Assembly (NCBI GenBank): GCA_030827745.1
Contig: JAURDW010000011.1
Location: 1 to 42,146, forward strand
Source of the DNA: Candidatus Poseidonia sp.
GTDB lineage: Archaea > Thermoplasmatota > Poseidoniia > Poseidoniales > Poseidoniaceae
DNA length: 42,146 bases
Reading direction: 5' to 3'
Part shown: in pieces, positions 28,168 to 35,745 of the stretch
Position numbering within the stretch: the first letter of the stretch is position 1
How the letters are laid out: every line of letters begins with the position of its first letter
The notes under the pieces: generated by a model
The model's database searches: none
What the model was told of the DNA's origin: nothing
What the model saw: only the letters and a program-made list of their open reading frames with translations
Made by a program: the position numbers and the translations under genes

Positions 28168-29781
28168 TCAAGCAGATGTTGGTGTTCCGGTGGAAGGCTC
28201 TTTTGAGGTTTTGTTGAGCGCCGCACGGCCTTGCTTGCTTCGCTTCCTGCTCTCAAACCATGTGTCCACACCGTTCCAGTCGGGGATAATCCCCAAACTG
28301 TCCAACAAGAGTTTGCTGCTGATGCGGGCCGACTCGTAGATCACGGGAAGGCCACTGCCGGGGTGGGTGCCTCCACCGACGAGGTAGAGGTTGTTGATTT
28401 CGTCGAATTGATTCTTTGGACGTCGCCAAAGCATCTGGTCAAGGCCGTGAGCGAGGTTAAACACGGCTCCACGGTAGCAGTGGTCGCCCCAGTCTTCAGG
28501 GGTGATGACCATTTCAGTCACGATGTGGTCTTTGAGGTTCTCAAAGCCCAATTTGGCTTCGATCTGTTCCAAAATACGGTCGCGGTACGCGTCCTTTTCT
28601 TTGGACCAGTCAATGTTTTCGTGAACATGGGAAACGGGGACGAGTGCATACACGGTGGAACACCCTTCCGGAGCGAGGCTCGGGTCGGTCACCGAGGCGT
28701 TTTGGACGTACACTGAGGGGTCGTCCCACGTCAAACGGTGATGCTTCTCAATGTCCTCGAGGTTGTTCTCGTAGGTGGCTGAAGCGTAGATTTGGTGGTG
28801 AGGAAGTTCATCGTACGTTCGGTCAACGCCGAGGTAGAGCATGAAGGTTGAACAGGAGTATTTCTTGTTGTCCAGTTTCTTGTTGGACCACTTTTTGCGA
28901 ACCTTGTCGGGGAAAAGTTGTGTCATACCGTTGGCAAAGTCAGCGTTCATGACCACGCGGTCGGCCATAAATTCGCCTTTCGCTGTGCGCACACCGGTGA
29001 TGGTTTTCCCATCCATGATGACCGAATCAACCGCTTCGTTCATGCGAAAGGTCACGCCGAGGTCCCTGGCGATGGCCGCCATACGCTCGCTCACGCTTCC
29101 GAGACCACCGAGCGGGTGGAAGATACCGTACTCATATTCGAGGAAGGCCAACATCGTGAACAGGCTGGGGCAGTTGAAAGGCGACATGCCGAGGTATTTT
29201 GTCTGGAAGGACATCGCCAACATCAAACGGTCGTCGTCAAAGAGCTTCATCAGGTCCTTCGCCACGGAACGCTGAGGTCGCAGCACGCCAGCGACCCGCA
29301 TCGCTCGCTTCGAGAGCAAGTCCGATGGTCCGTACCAAGGTTCCTGGAGGCAGGCCTTGGATTTCGCCAATTTCATTCGGTTGTCCGTGACGTAGCGCTG
29401 GAAGGCCGTGGCGTTTCGGTCCCCAGACAACGTTCGGATGCGCTCGGTCATCTCATCGAGGTCACTGGTGCAGTCCAAACGGCCCCCTTTTCCGAAAATG
29501 AGTCGATAATTCAAGTCCAGTTTGTGAAGGTTGAGTTCTTCATGCGCATCCATGCCAATGGCTTTGAAGATGTCTTCAATGACTTCGGGGTAGTGAAAGA
29601 ACGTCGGACCGAGGTCAAATTTGAAACCATCCCGGTCGAACACTTTGTTCCTGCCACCGACTGCAGAAGACCGTTCAAAGACCGTCACATCAACGCCCGC
29701 CTTCGCAAGGAGAAGAGCAGAGGCGAGACCTCCGGGACCTGCTCCAATAATCGCAACGGAAGGCGTAGCGGTGGCTGACAT
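28168..29781 (-). CDS. crtI: Phytoene desaturase / carotenoid dehydrogenase (CrtI family)
   Basis: FAD-binding VAIIGAGPGGLASALLLAKAGVDVTVFERSSAVGGRNKVFDRDGFKFDLGPTFFHYPEVIEDIF; C-terminal NLYLVGGGTHPGSGLPVIYESARISSKLLLD. Confidence 0.95.
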   Translation of the reverse strand: MSATATPSVAIIGAGPGGLASALLLAKAGVDVTVFERSSAVGGRNKVFDRDGFKFDLGPTFFHYPEVIEDIFKAIGMDAHEELNLHKLDLNYRLIFGKGGRLDCTSDLDEMTERIRTLSGDRNATAFQRYVTDNRMKLAKSKACLQEPWYGPSDLLSKRAMRVAGVLRPQRSVAKDLMKLFDDDRLMLAMSFQTKYLGMSPFNCPSLFTMLAFLEYEYGIFHPLGGLGSVSERMAAIARDLGVTFRMNEAVDSVIMDGKTITGVRTAKGEFMADRVVMNADFANGMTQLFPDKVRKKWSNKKLDNKKYSCSTFMLYLGVDRTYDELPHHQIYASATYENNLEDIEKHHRLTWDDPSVYVQNASVTDPSLAPEGCSTVYALVPVSHVHENIDWSKEKDAYRDRILEQIEAKLGFENLKDHIVTEMVITPEDWGDHCYRGAVFNLAHGLDQMLWRRPKNQFDEINNLYLVGGGTHPGSGLPVIYESARISSKLLLDSLGIIPDWNGVDTWFESRKRSKQGRAALNKTSKEPSTGTPTSA

Positions 29782-29786
29782 AACAT

Positions 29787-29803
29787 GACCACTTCGGGTG
29801 GTC
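29787..29803. promoter_or_regulatory. Perfect palindrome GACCAC-TTCGG-GTGGTC, candidate operator of crtIB
   Basis: 6-bp perfect arms with 5-nt spacer, directly abutting the TATA-like box and ending 6 bp before the crtI ATG. Confidence 0.6.
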
Positions 29804-29812
29804 CATATAAAG
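29804..29812 (-). promoter_or_regulatory. TATA box of crtI (minus strand CTTTATATG)
   Basis: Centre about 26 bp upstream of the crtI ATG (29781), the spacing expected for a leaderless archaeal transcript. Confidence 0.65.
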
Positions 29813-29825
29813 GCGGGTTTTTGTT

Positions 29826-29850
29826 CGTAAAAAAAACGCCAAAAATAACA
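29826..29850 (-). terminator. Oligo-T tract downstream of the ABC1-kinase gene
   Basis: Minus strand reads TTATTTTTGGCGTTTTTTTTACG immediately after the TAA at 29853-29855: T5 and T8 runs typical of archaeal intrinsic termination. Confidence 0.6.
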
Positions 29851-29852
29851 CT

Positions 29853-31091
29853 TTAAGCCGACGGATTGAGAATGGCGTGCGGGTCAATCAGCACCGAAAA
29901 TTCATCCAAATACGGGCCCATTGAACTGATCAAATCCACTTCAGGATGTCCTTTCAGGACCATGCCGTCCATGTACATGAGCGAGCGAATGATGGGAAAG
30001 GCTTCCTCGCCAAACGCACATCCTGCGAGAACCGCCGCCTTCACCGTCTTCATCATTTGCTCGGTTAACGAAACCTCACTCACCGACGTACCAACAAAAC
30101 CGTCGTAGAGTTCACCCATCGAGCGATAATAGGTCTCAAGGGTTGCCCCTGTAGGTTGGACAGCGGCCATGGTCAACATGGCGTCGAAAGCGTTCTTGAG
30201 TTCTCCTCTCGCCAGGAAATAGAAGAAACCAAACAGAGCGTTCCGCACATGTTCGGGTGCATGGCAGATGGCTCCAGTATCGATGAAGAAGAAGTTCCCG
30301 TTTTCGTCCATCATGGCGTTGCCGGGGTGCAGGTCCCCGTGAAAGGTTCCAAGACCAAACATGAAGGCTCCGTGGATGCGGAACAACTCGAGCATGTCCT
30401 CCCACGCCATGTTTCCACCTTCCAGGTGGTCTTCAAGGGTTGGCGAGGTAACTTCTTCCATGACGAGGACGCGTTGGTTGGAAATCTCCTCCCACATGAC
30501 GGGAAATTTGAGCTTGGGCATCGGGAAATGTTTCTCCACCTCGGCGGCTTTCGCCAAGAGATTGTTCCTGCCAACGATTTCGTTTGTGAGGTCAAGTTCC
30601 CGAAGGGTGTAATCCTCGATGTGGGCCAACAAGCCAATGGGGTTGCCGACCTTGCGAAGCCGTGGGTTGAAGAACAAGCCCAAGCGAATCCACCGTTTCA
30701 TTCGACGGACATCACGCCGGAACGAAGCCTCAAAATCGGCCTTGATGATCTTCACCACGACCTTCGTCCCGTCCTTGAGGACCGCACGGTGAATTTGACC
30801 GATGCTGGCCGCAGCAAACGGGGTTGTTTCGATGTGGGTAAAATGGTCGGTGAAGCCGGGGGGTGCGAACTTTGCAAGCAAAGCCTGTGAATCTTCTTCG
30901 GGAATCGTGGCGGCTCTGCTGTACAAGCGCTGAAGTTCAATGCAACGCTGCGGTTCGATGAGATCGGGTCGAAGAGCAAAAATTTGGCCGAGCTTGACCG
31001 CAAGCAGTCCCATGGACTGAATCCGCTCGATATCCACCGGTTTTTTGCCCTTCAATTGGCGAAAGAAGCGGATAAATGTCAACAGTTTCAT
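29853..31091 (-). CDS. ABC1/UbiB/ADCK-family atypical kinase
   Basis: VKLGQIFALRPDLIEPQRCIELQRL (KxGQ motif), TTPFAAASIGQIHRAVLKDGTKVVVKI (A-rich loop and Lys), FGLGTFHGDLHPGNAMMDENGNFFFIDTGAI. Confidence 0.92.
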   Translation of the reverse strand: MKLLTFIRFFRQLKGKKPVDIERIQSMGLLAVKLGQIFALRPDLIEPQRCIELQRLYSRAATIPEEDSQALLAKFAPPGFTDHFTHIETTPFAAASIGQIHRAVLKDGTKVVVKIIKADFEASFRRDVRRMKRWIRLGLFFNPRLRKVGNPIGLLAHIEDYTLRELDLTNEIVGRNNLLAKAAEVEKHFPMPKLKFPVMWEEISNQRVLVMEEVTSPTLEDHLEGGNMAWEDMLELFRIHGAFMFGLGTFHGDLHPGNAMMDENGNFFFIDTGAICHAPEHVRNALFGFFYFLARGELKNAFDAMLTMAAVQPTGATLETYYRSMGELYDGFVGTSVSEVSLTEQMMKTVKAAVLAGCAFGEEAFPIIRSLMYMDGMVLKGHPEVDLISSMGPYLDEFSVLIDPHAILNPSA

Positions 31092-31103
31092 GCATCAGCA
31101 CCC

Positions 31104-32504
31104 TCAGTCGCTCAGCTCAATGGTGTTCAATTCGTGGCGATGAATCAGGTAGTGCCAGAGGTCGTCTTTCGAGCCGCTTCCGTCAACCCGTTGGATGACC
31201 ACATTGGCGTCTTTGGCAAACCGATTGGAAAGGGCGCCTTCGATGATGCCGTCGTCCATCTGCCACATGGGGAGAGCGTCAGGGTCGTCCACCGGAGGAT
31301 GGTTCAAGCCGACGACGACGTGGAACTGCGGGTCAACATCGTATTGAAGCAAGCCCAAGCCAGCGTGCTCCCACCAGTCCATCATCTCGTCGAGGAACTC
31401 GATGTCATTTTCTATAGAGCGGAGGGAGAAGGCAATTTCTTGCCCAACACGGTTGCCGATTTGACGCAACATTCGGCCGATGTCAATGCCGAGGACTTTG
31501 AGGTTGGACAATTTTCCTTCGGTCAGGCGCATGCGGGCCTCATTGACCTCGTTGCCTGCCGCGAAGAACGCCTCAGGGTCAAACGGTGTGTCTTCGTCTG
31601 GCAGTTCTCCGTCAAAGCCGAGAGCCACGGAGACGTTCTTGAGAAACGAGCCTTCGCCGATGGTCAATCGAAGCGGGTCGTTGATCTGGTTTTCCGTGAA
31701 GCGGGCTCGGGCCGTGTCAAGCGAGACCGCTCCTTCCCAAATCGCGTCGATGAGGTGAAGGTGGGCTTGGGAAAAAGGTCCGGACTCAATGATGAGGGCC
31801 GCATCTTCTTTGCCTCGGCCAACGGGGTTGTCCTCGATGTTGAGGTATTGGATGACCTCTGACTGGTCCTGGACGAACCCGAGGGAATCCAATTCATCGG
31901 AGTGGCGAACTTCAATGCTCTTGTTCAACTGGTCAAAAAAGCGCAAGGTGCGGCCGTCGAGGTGGGTGATGACTTGCACCACAACGCCACGAACGGCGGC
32001 AGTGTTCACGGCTTCCAACGCCTCCGGGTTTCGGCACAGGTGGAGGATGCCGAATTGACCGAGAAGAAGAATGAGGCGTTCTTCGGCGTCGTTGGCCATT
32101 TTTTGCAGCCGGTTGTAGATGTGGTTGCGTTCCTTGAGCACGGCGAACCGAGGATCGTCGATGTCGCGCCGTTGCTTCTCGTAGGAGGCGTCGGTTTCCG
32201 TGATGCCTTTGGAAAGGTCTTCGAACCCTTCCACGAGGCGGTCAAGTTGCTGTTTTCTTGACTGAATGATGTGTTCCATGGCCTCGTTAATCCGCAGGCT
32301 GGAGAACAACATCGGTCGGTCCGCAGTGGCGGTGACGATGCCCATTTCTTGAAGTCGCGATAAGCTGTTGTAGGCGTCAAGACGCGTTGTGTTCAGTTCC
32401 TTAGCCAGTTCGGAGGCTTTCATCTTCGGGCGAGAACCGAGAATCATGATCGAGCGGACCTCACGTTCGTTCAAGCCCGCTTCCAAGAGCAATTCGTCCC
32501 ACAC
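31104..32504 (-). CDS. TrmB-family transcriptional regulator
   Basis: N-terminal wHTH LLLEAGLNEREVRSIMILGSRPKMKASELAKELNTTRLDAYNSLSRLQEMGIVTATADRPMLFSSL, coiled-coil, then a long C-terminal sensor domain. Confidence 0.83.
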   Translation of the reverse strand: MWDELLLEAGLNEREVRSIMILGSRPKMKASELAKELNTTRLDAYNSLSRLQEMGIVTATADRPMLFSSLRINEAMEHIIQSRKQQLDRLVEGFEDLSKGITETDASYEKQRRDIDDPRFAVLKERNHIYNRLQKMANDAEERLILLLGQFGILHLCRNPEALEAVNTAAVRGVVVQVITHLDGRTLRFFDQLNKSIEVRHSDELDSLGFVQDQSEVIQYLNIEDNPVGRGKEDAALIIESGPFSQAHLHLIDAIWEGAVSLDTARARFTENQINDPLRLTIGEGSFLKNVSVALGFDGELPDEDTPFDPEAFFAAGNEVNEARMRLTEGKLSNLKVLGIDIGRMLRQIGNRVGQEIAFSLRSIENDIEFLDEMMDWWEHAGLGLLQYDVDPQFHVVVGLNHPPVDDPDALPMWQMDDGIIEGALSNRFAKDANVVIQRVDGSGSKDDLWHYLIHRHELNTIELSD

Positions 32505-32972
32505 TCACGCGTCCCCCGTGACTTTGGAAATGTCGGCTAAGATTTTGGCAACGTGGCGTCGTGGACGGAAGAGCCAGTCGTAGATGTAACGGATGGTGTC
32601 GTCAGGTCCGATGAGGAAGGAGGATTTTGCCGGGAATTGGCCCACGTGAAGGGGGACATTGAAGCGCTTTCCAACTTCGCGCTCGGGGTCGGCAAGCAGG
32701 GGGAACGGGAGGTCGCCCAATTCGGCCTTGAACGAGGCCAACCCCTCAACCGAACCAGGGCCGATGCCCACAATGGAACAACCGGCCGAGGCAAACAAAT
32801 CGTGTTGCTCTTTGAAGGTCAAGCATCCCCGCTTGCATGTTGGGGAGTTGTGCCTGGAGTAGAAGAAAACAATGCGCCAAGTACCGTTCAGCGATTCGCT
32901 GTCAAAAGTCGTTCCTTGGTCGTCTTCGAGGAGAAAATTTGGCGCTTTTTGGCCCACGAGCGTTGCTTTCAT
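32505..32972 (-). CDS. Peroxiredoxin (AhpC/TSA, Bcp/PrxQ-like)
   Basis: MKATLVGQKAPNFLLEDDQGTTFDSESLNGTWRIVFFYSRHNSPTCKRGCLTFKEQ... thioredoxin fold with Cys positions matching the TPxCTxEC region; PLLADPEREVGKRFNV. Confidence 0.9.
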   Translation of the reverse strand: MKATLVGQKAPNFLLEDDQGTTFDSESLNGTWRIVFFYSRHNSPTCKRGCLTFKEQHDLFASAGCSIVGIGPGSVEGLASFKAELGDLPFPLLADPEREVGKRFNVPLHVGQFPAKSSFLIGPDDTIRYIYDWLFRPRRHVAKILADISKVTGDA

Positions 32973-32982
32973 CTTGGCGGCC

Positions 32983-33594
32983 TCAGAAGGGGAGAATGTG
33001 GCCCATTCGTGCCGCTTTCGTGGAAAGATAGGAACGGTTGTGGGCGCACTGCCCGACGATGATGGGGACGCGATTGACGACGTTGATGCCGTTGTCGAGC
33101 AACTGCTGTCGCTTGTCCGGGTTGTTGGTTGCCAACTCGATGTCCGTAACGCCCATGGCGTACAGCATTTCGGCGGCGAAGTCGTACCGGCGAGCATCAG
33201 CCGGGAGGCCGAGGGCGAGGTTGGCATCCAGCGTGTCGTACCCCTCGTCCTGGAGGGCATAGGCTTGCATCTTGGCGTACAAACCGATGCCTCGGCCTTC
33301 TTGTCGCATGTAGACCACAGCACCGTGACCCGCCTCTTGAATCGCTTTCATGGAGGCTTCGAGTTGGGGTCCGCAATCGCATCGCTGGGATCCAAACGCA
33401 TCTCCGGTCAGGCATTCCGAGTGAATTCGAACCAAGGGGGTGCCCTCGGAGAGTTCTCCAACATAGAGCACGCAGTGCTCCTGAAGGCTGCTGGGGTCAC
33501 GGAAGGCACGGATTTTGAATTCACCGTGCTTGGTGGGCAGAAGGGCTTCCGCTTCAGGCTGGAGTGTCTTTGATGGATGTGGCGTCCCGAGCAT
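32983..33594 (-). CDS. ribA: GTP cyclohydrolase II (riboflavin biosynthesis)
   Basis: LVRIHSECLTGDAFGSQRCDCGPQLEASM (Zn-binding C..C.C) and VVYMRQEGRGIGLYAKMQAYALQDEGYDTLDAN; canonical RibA. Confidence 0.96.
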   Translation of the reverse strand: MLGTPHPSKTLQPEAEALLPTKHGEFKIRAFRDPSSLQEHCVLYVGELSEGTPLVRIHSECLTGDAFGSQRCDCGPQLEASMKAIQEAGHGAVVYMRQEGRGIGLYAKMQAYALQDEGYDTLDANLALGLPADARRYDFAAEMLYAMGVTDIELATNNPDKRQQLLDNGINVVNRVPIIVGQCAHNRSYLSTKAARMGHILPF

Positions 33595-33615
33595 GTTAGA
33601 AAATCTGTTCAATTT

Positions 33616-33625
33616 GTATATAAAA
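33616..33625 (-). promoter_or_regulatory. TATA box for ribA operon (GTATATAAAA on +; TTTTATATAC on -)
   Basis: Centre about 26 bp upstream of the ribA ATG (33594). Confidence 0.6.
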
Positions 33626-33661
33626 CATCGTCTTTTTCCTCTACTGGGACGAAACCGTTCT

Positions 33662-33669
33662 TCATATAC
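33662..33669 (+). promoter_or_regulatory. TATA-like element TCATATAC for NUDIX/photolyase operon
   Basis: Centre about 25-27 bp upstream of the NUDIX ATG (33692). Confidence 0.45.
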
Positions 33670-33691
33670 GGTATGCGACAGATGAAGGGCA

Positions 33692-34186
33692 ATGGCCCAT
33701 CTGCTGTGTGACCTTGGCGTTGCCGCTCGTGTTGTACGAGAAGGCAAGGTCTTGCTGGTCCAAGAAGCCAACGGGCGGCACCGTGGCCGGTGGGGGTTGC
33801 CAAAGGGTCACGTTGAGGCCAACGAAAGTCCAGAAGCCGCTGCCGTTCGGGAACTTGATGAGGAAACGGGGCTGAGTGGGACCGTCGTCGGTCTTGCCGG
33901 CGTTCGCACGGCGTTGCGCAAGGACGGGCCCGCAGTTTTCCTTTGCTACGAGGTCGAAGCCAACCACGGAACACTTCGAGGTGACGCAGATGAAATCTCC
34001 TCGGTTGCTTGGTTCTCTCTCAACGAACTCACAACCGTTGAATGGGTCTCTGAAACGATGCATCAACTCGCCATCGACGGCCTCACGCAGCATGCCGTTA
34101 CCCTTCATCAAGACGGCTTGACGCCACGGAGCGGTCCTTACGCCGTCTACCGGTCGGGCCACACCAGACAACGGGAGCATCGGTGA
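33692..34186 (+). CDS. NUDIX hydrolase
   Basis: Complete Nudix box GHVEANESPEAAAVRELDEETGL. Confidence 0.95.
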   Translation: MAHLLCDLGVAARVVREGKVLLVQEANGRHRGRWGLPKGHVEANESPEAAAVRELDEETGLSGTVVGLAGVRTALRKDGPAVFLCYEVEANHGTLRGDADEISSVAWFSLNELTTVEWVSETMHQLAIDGLTQHAVTLHQDGLTPRSGPYAVYRSGHTRQREHR

Positions 34187-35736
34187 GCACCATGATCCCA
34201 TCCACCCGGCTTCAAATTCACGGCGAGCCAAACCCTGATGGCGATGTGGTCGTTTACTGGATGACGGCTGCCAGGCGACCGCACTGGAACCATGCTCTCG
34301 ATCATGCCATCAACCTCGCCCGGGACCATGATCTCCCGCTCTTGGTTGTGGAGTGTTTGGCTCTTCAACACCGATGGGCGAACGACCGCATCTCAACCTT
34401 CGTGCTTCAAGGAATGATAGACAACCGCGACAGTTTCAGCAACTCGGGCGTCACCTATGTCCCCTACGTTGAAACCAAACGCAAAGAGGCCTCTGGGCTA
34501 CTCAAAGGCTGGCTCCAGCGGGCTCGTGCATGCGTGATCGATGATTACCCAACGTATTACCCCAAGCACGTGCTGAACACGGCGATCGCCGTTAAGCCGT
34601 GTGAGGTCCACGTGGTCGATTCCAACGGTTTCATGGCCATGCGGGCACAAGGCCGAGATTTCTCAACGGCTTACTCGCTGCGGCGACACCTCCACAAGAC
34701 CATTCGGGAACACATGCATGAGTTTCCCGAGGCGAAACCCCTTCGGTCAACGGGAGACTTGCCCGCTCTTCCTCCAGAAATTGTCCAAGCTGTGTTTTCC
34801 GAAACCAACACGCCACCGACCCCCTACGAGTTTTTGTGGAGGGTCGCCGAAGGCGGCGATGTCGGGAGGGTTGCCCTTTCAACGCTGAGCATCGACCATG
34901 AGGTCGAACCCGTCATTGGAAAACGGGGTGGCCACCTCGAGGGTCGTCGTCGCTGGAAAGAATTCTTTTCCAGTCGCCTTGCGGCATACCACGAAATGCG
35001 AAACCACCCTCAAGAGCGAGGAGCGAGCGGGCTCTCGCCTTGGTTGCATTTTGGCCACATCAGCGTCCACGCCATCCTTCACGACCTCTTCACCCACCAT
35101 CAATGGGATGTCAGCCTCGTCAACCCGCCCAACGACGGGCGCCGAAACGGATGGTGGGGACTTCCCGAACCGGTGGAGGCCTTCCTCGATCAAATCATCA
35201 CCTGGCGGGACATCGGTTTCATCCACTGTGCCATGATCGAGAATCACACGGCATACGAATCTCTTCCTCAATGGGCGCAAACGACCCTCGCCGAACATGC
35301 TGCTGACGACCGCCCCTACCTGTATTCGTTTGAGGAATTGGAATCCGCCAGAACGCATGACCCGCTGTGGAACGCAGCACAAAACCAACTTCGGCAGGAG
35401 GGCATCATCCACAATTACCTCCGAATGCTCTGGGGGAAGAAAATTCTCGAGTGGTCGCCCTCGCCCCAAGTTGCGATGGAATGGATGATTGCGTTGAACG
35501 ACCGGTGGGCATTGGACGGCCGCGACCCCAACTCGTACACGGGCATCGGCTGGGTGTTAGGGAAGTTTGACCGCGGCTGGACCGAACGTGCGGTTTACGG
35601 CAAAATCCGTTGCATGACCAGCGCATCAACCGCTCGCAAGTTCAAAACCAAAGCCTACGTTGAAAGGTACAACGGCGATGCTCGTCAATCCACGCTGCTG
35701 GGTTCGGGCCCGGGGTTCTATTCCACCCATCAATGA
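34183..35736 (+). CDS. phr: Class II deoxyribodipyrimidine (CPD) photolyase
   Basis: GDVVVYWMTAARRPHWNHALDHAINLARDHDLPLLVVECL and C-terminal MEWMIALNDRWALDGRDPNSYTGIGWVLGKFDRGWTERAVYGKIRCM, characteristic of class II photolyases; GTG start overlapping NUDIX stop (GTGA). Confidence 0.93.
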   Translation: MSTMIPSTRLQIHGEPNPDGDVVVYWMTAARRPHWNHALDHAINLARDHDLPLLVVECLALQHRWANDRISTFVLQGMIDNRDSFSNSGVTYVPYVETKRKEASGLLKGWLQRARACVIDDYPTYYPKHVLNTAIAVKPCEVHVVDSNGFMAMRAQGRDFSTAYSLRRHLHKTIREHMHEFPEAKPLRSTGDLPALPPEIVQAVFSETNTPPTPYEFLWRVAEGGDVGRVALSTLSIDHEVEPVIGKRGGHLEGRRRWKEFFSSRLAAYHEMRNHPQERGASGLSPWLHFGHISVHAILHDLFTHHQWDVSLVNPPNDGRRNGWWGLPEPVEAFLDQIITWRDIGFIHCAMIENHTAYESLPQWAQTTLAEHAADDRPYLYSFEELESARTHDPLWNAAQNQLRQEGIIHNYLRMLWGKKILEWSPSPQVAMEWMIALNDRWALDGRDPNSYTGIGWVLGKFDRGWTERAVYGKIRCMTSASTARKFKTKAYVERYNGDARQSTLLGSGPGFYSTHQ

Positions 35737-35745
35737 GGTTTCGCC

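Noticed and set aside
29787-29803. Rho-independent-like hairpin terminator
   Set aside because: Located between a TATA box and a start codon with no adjacent T-run; operator interpretation fits better.
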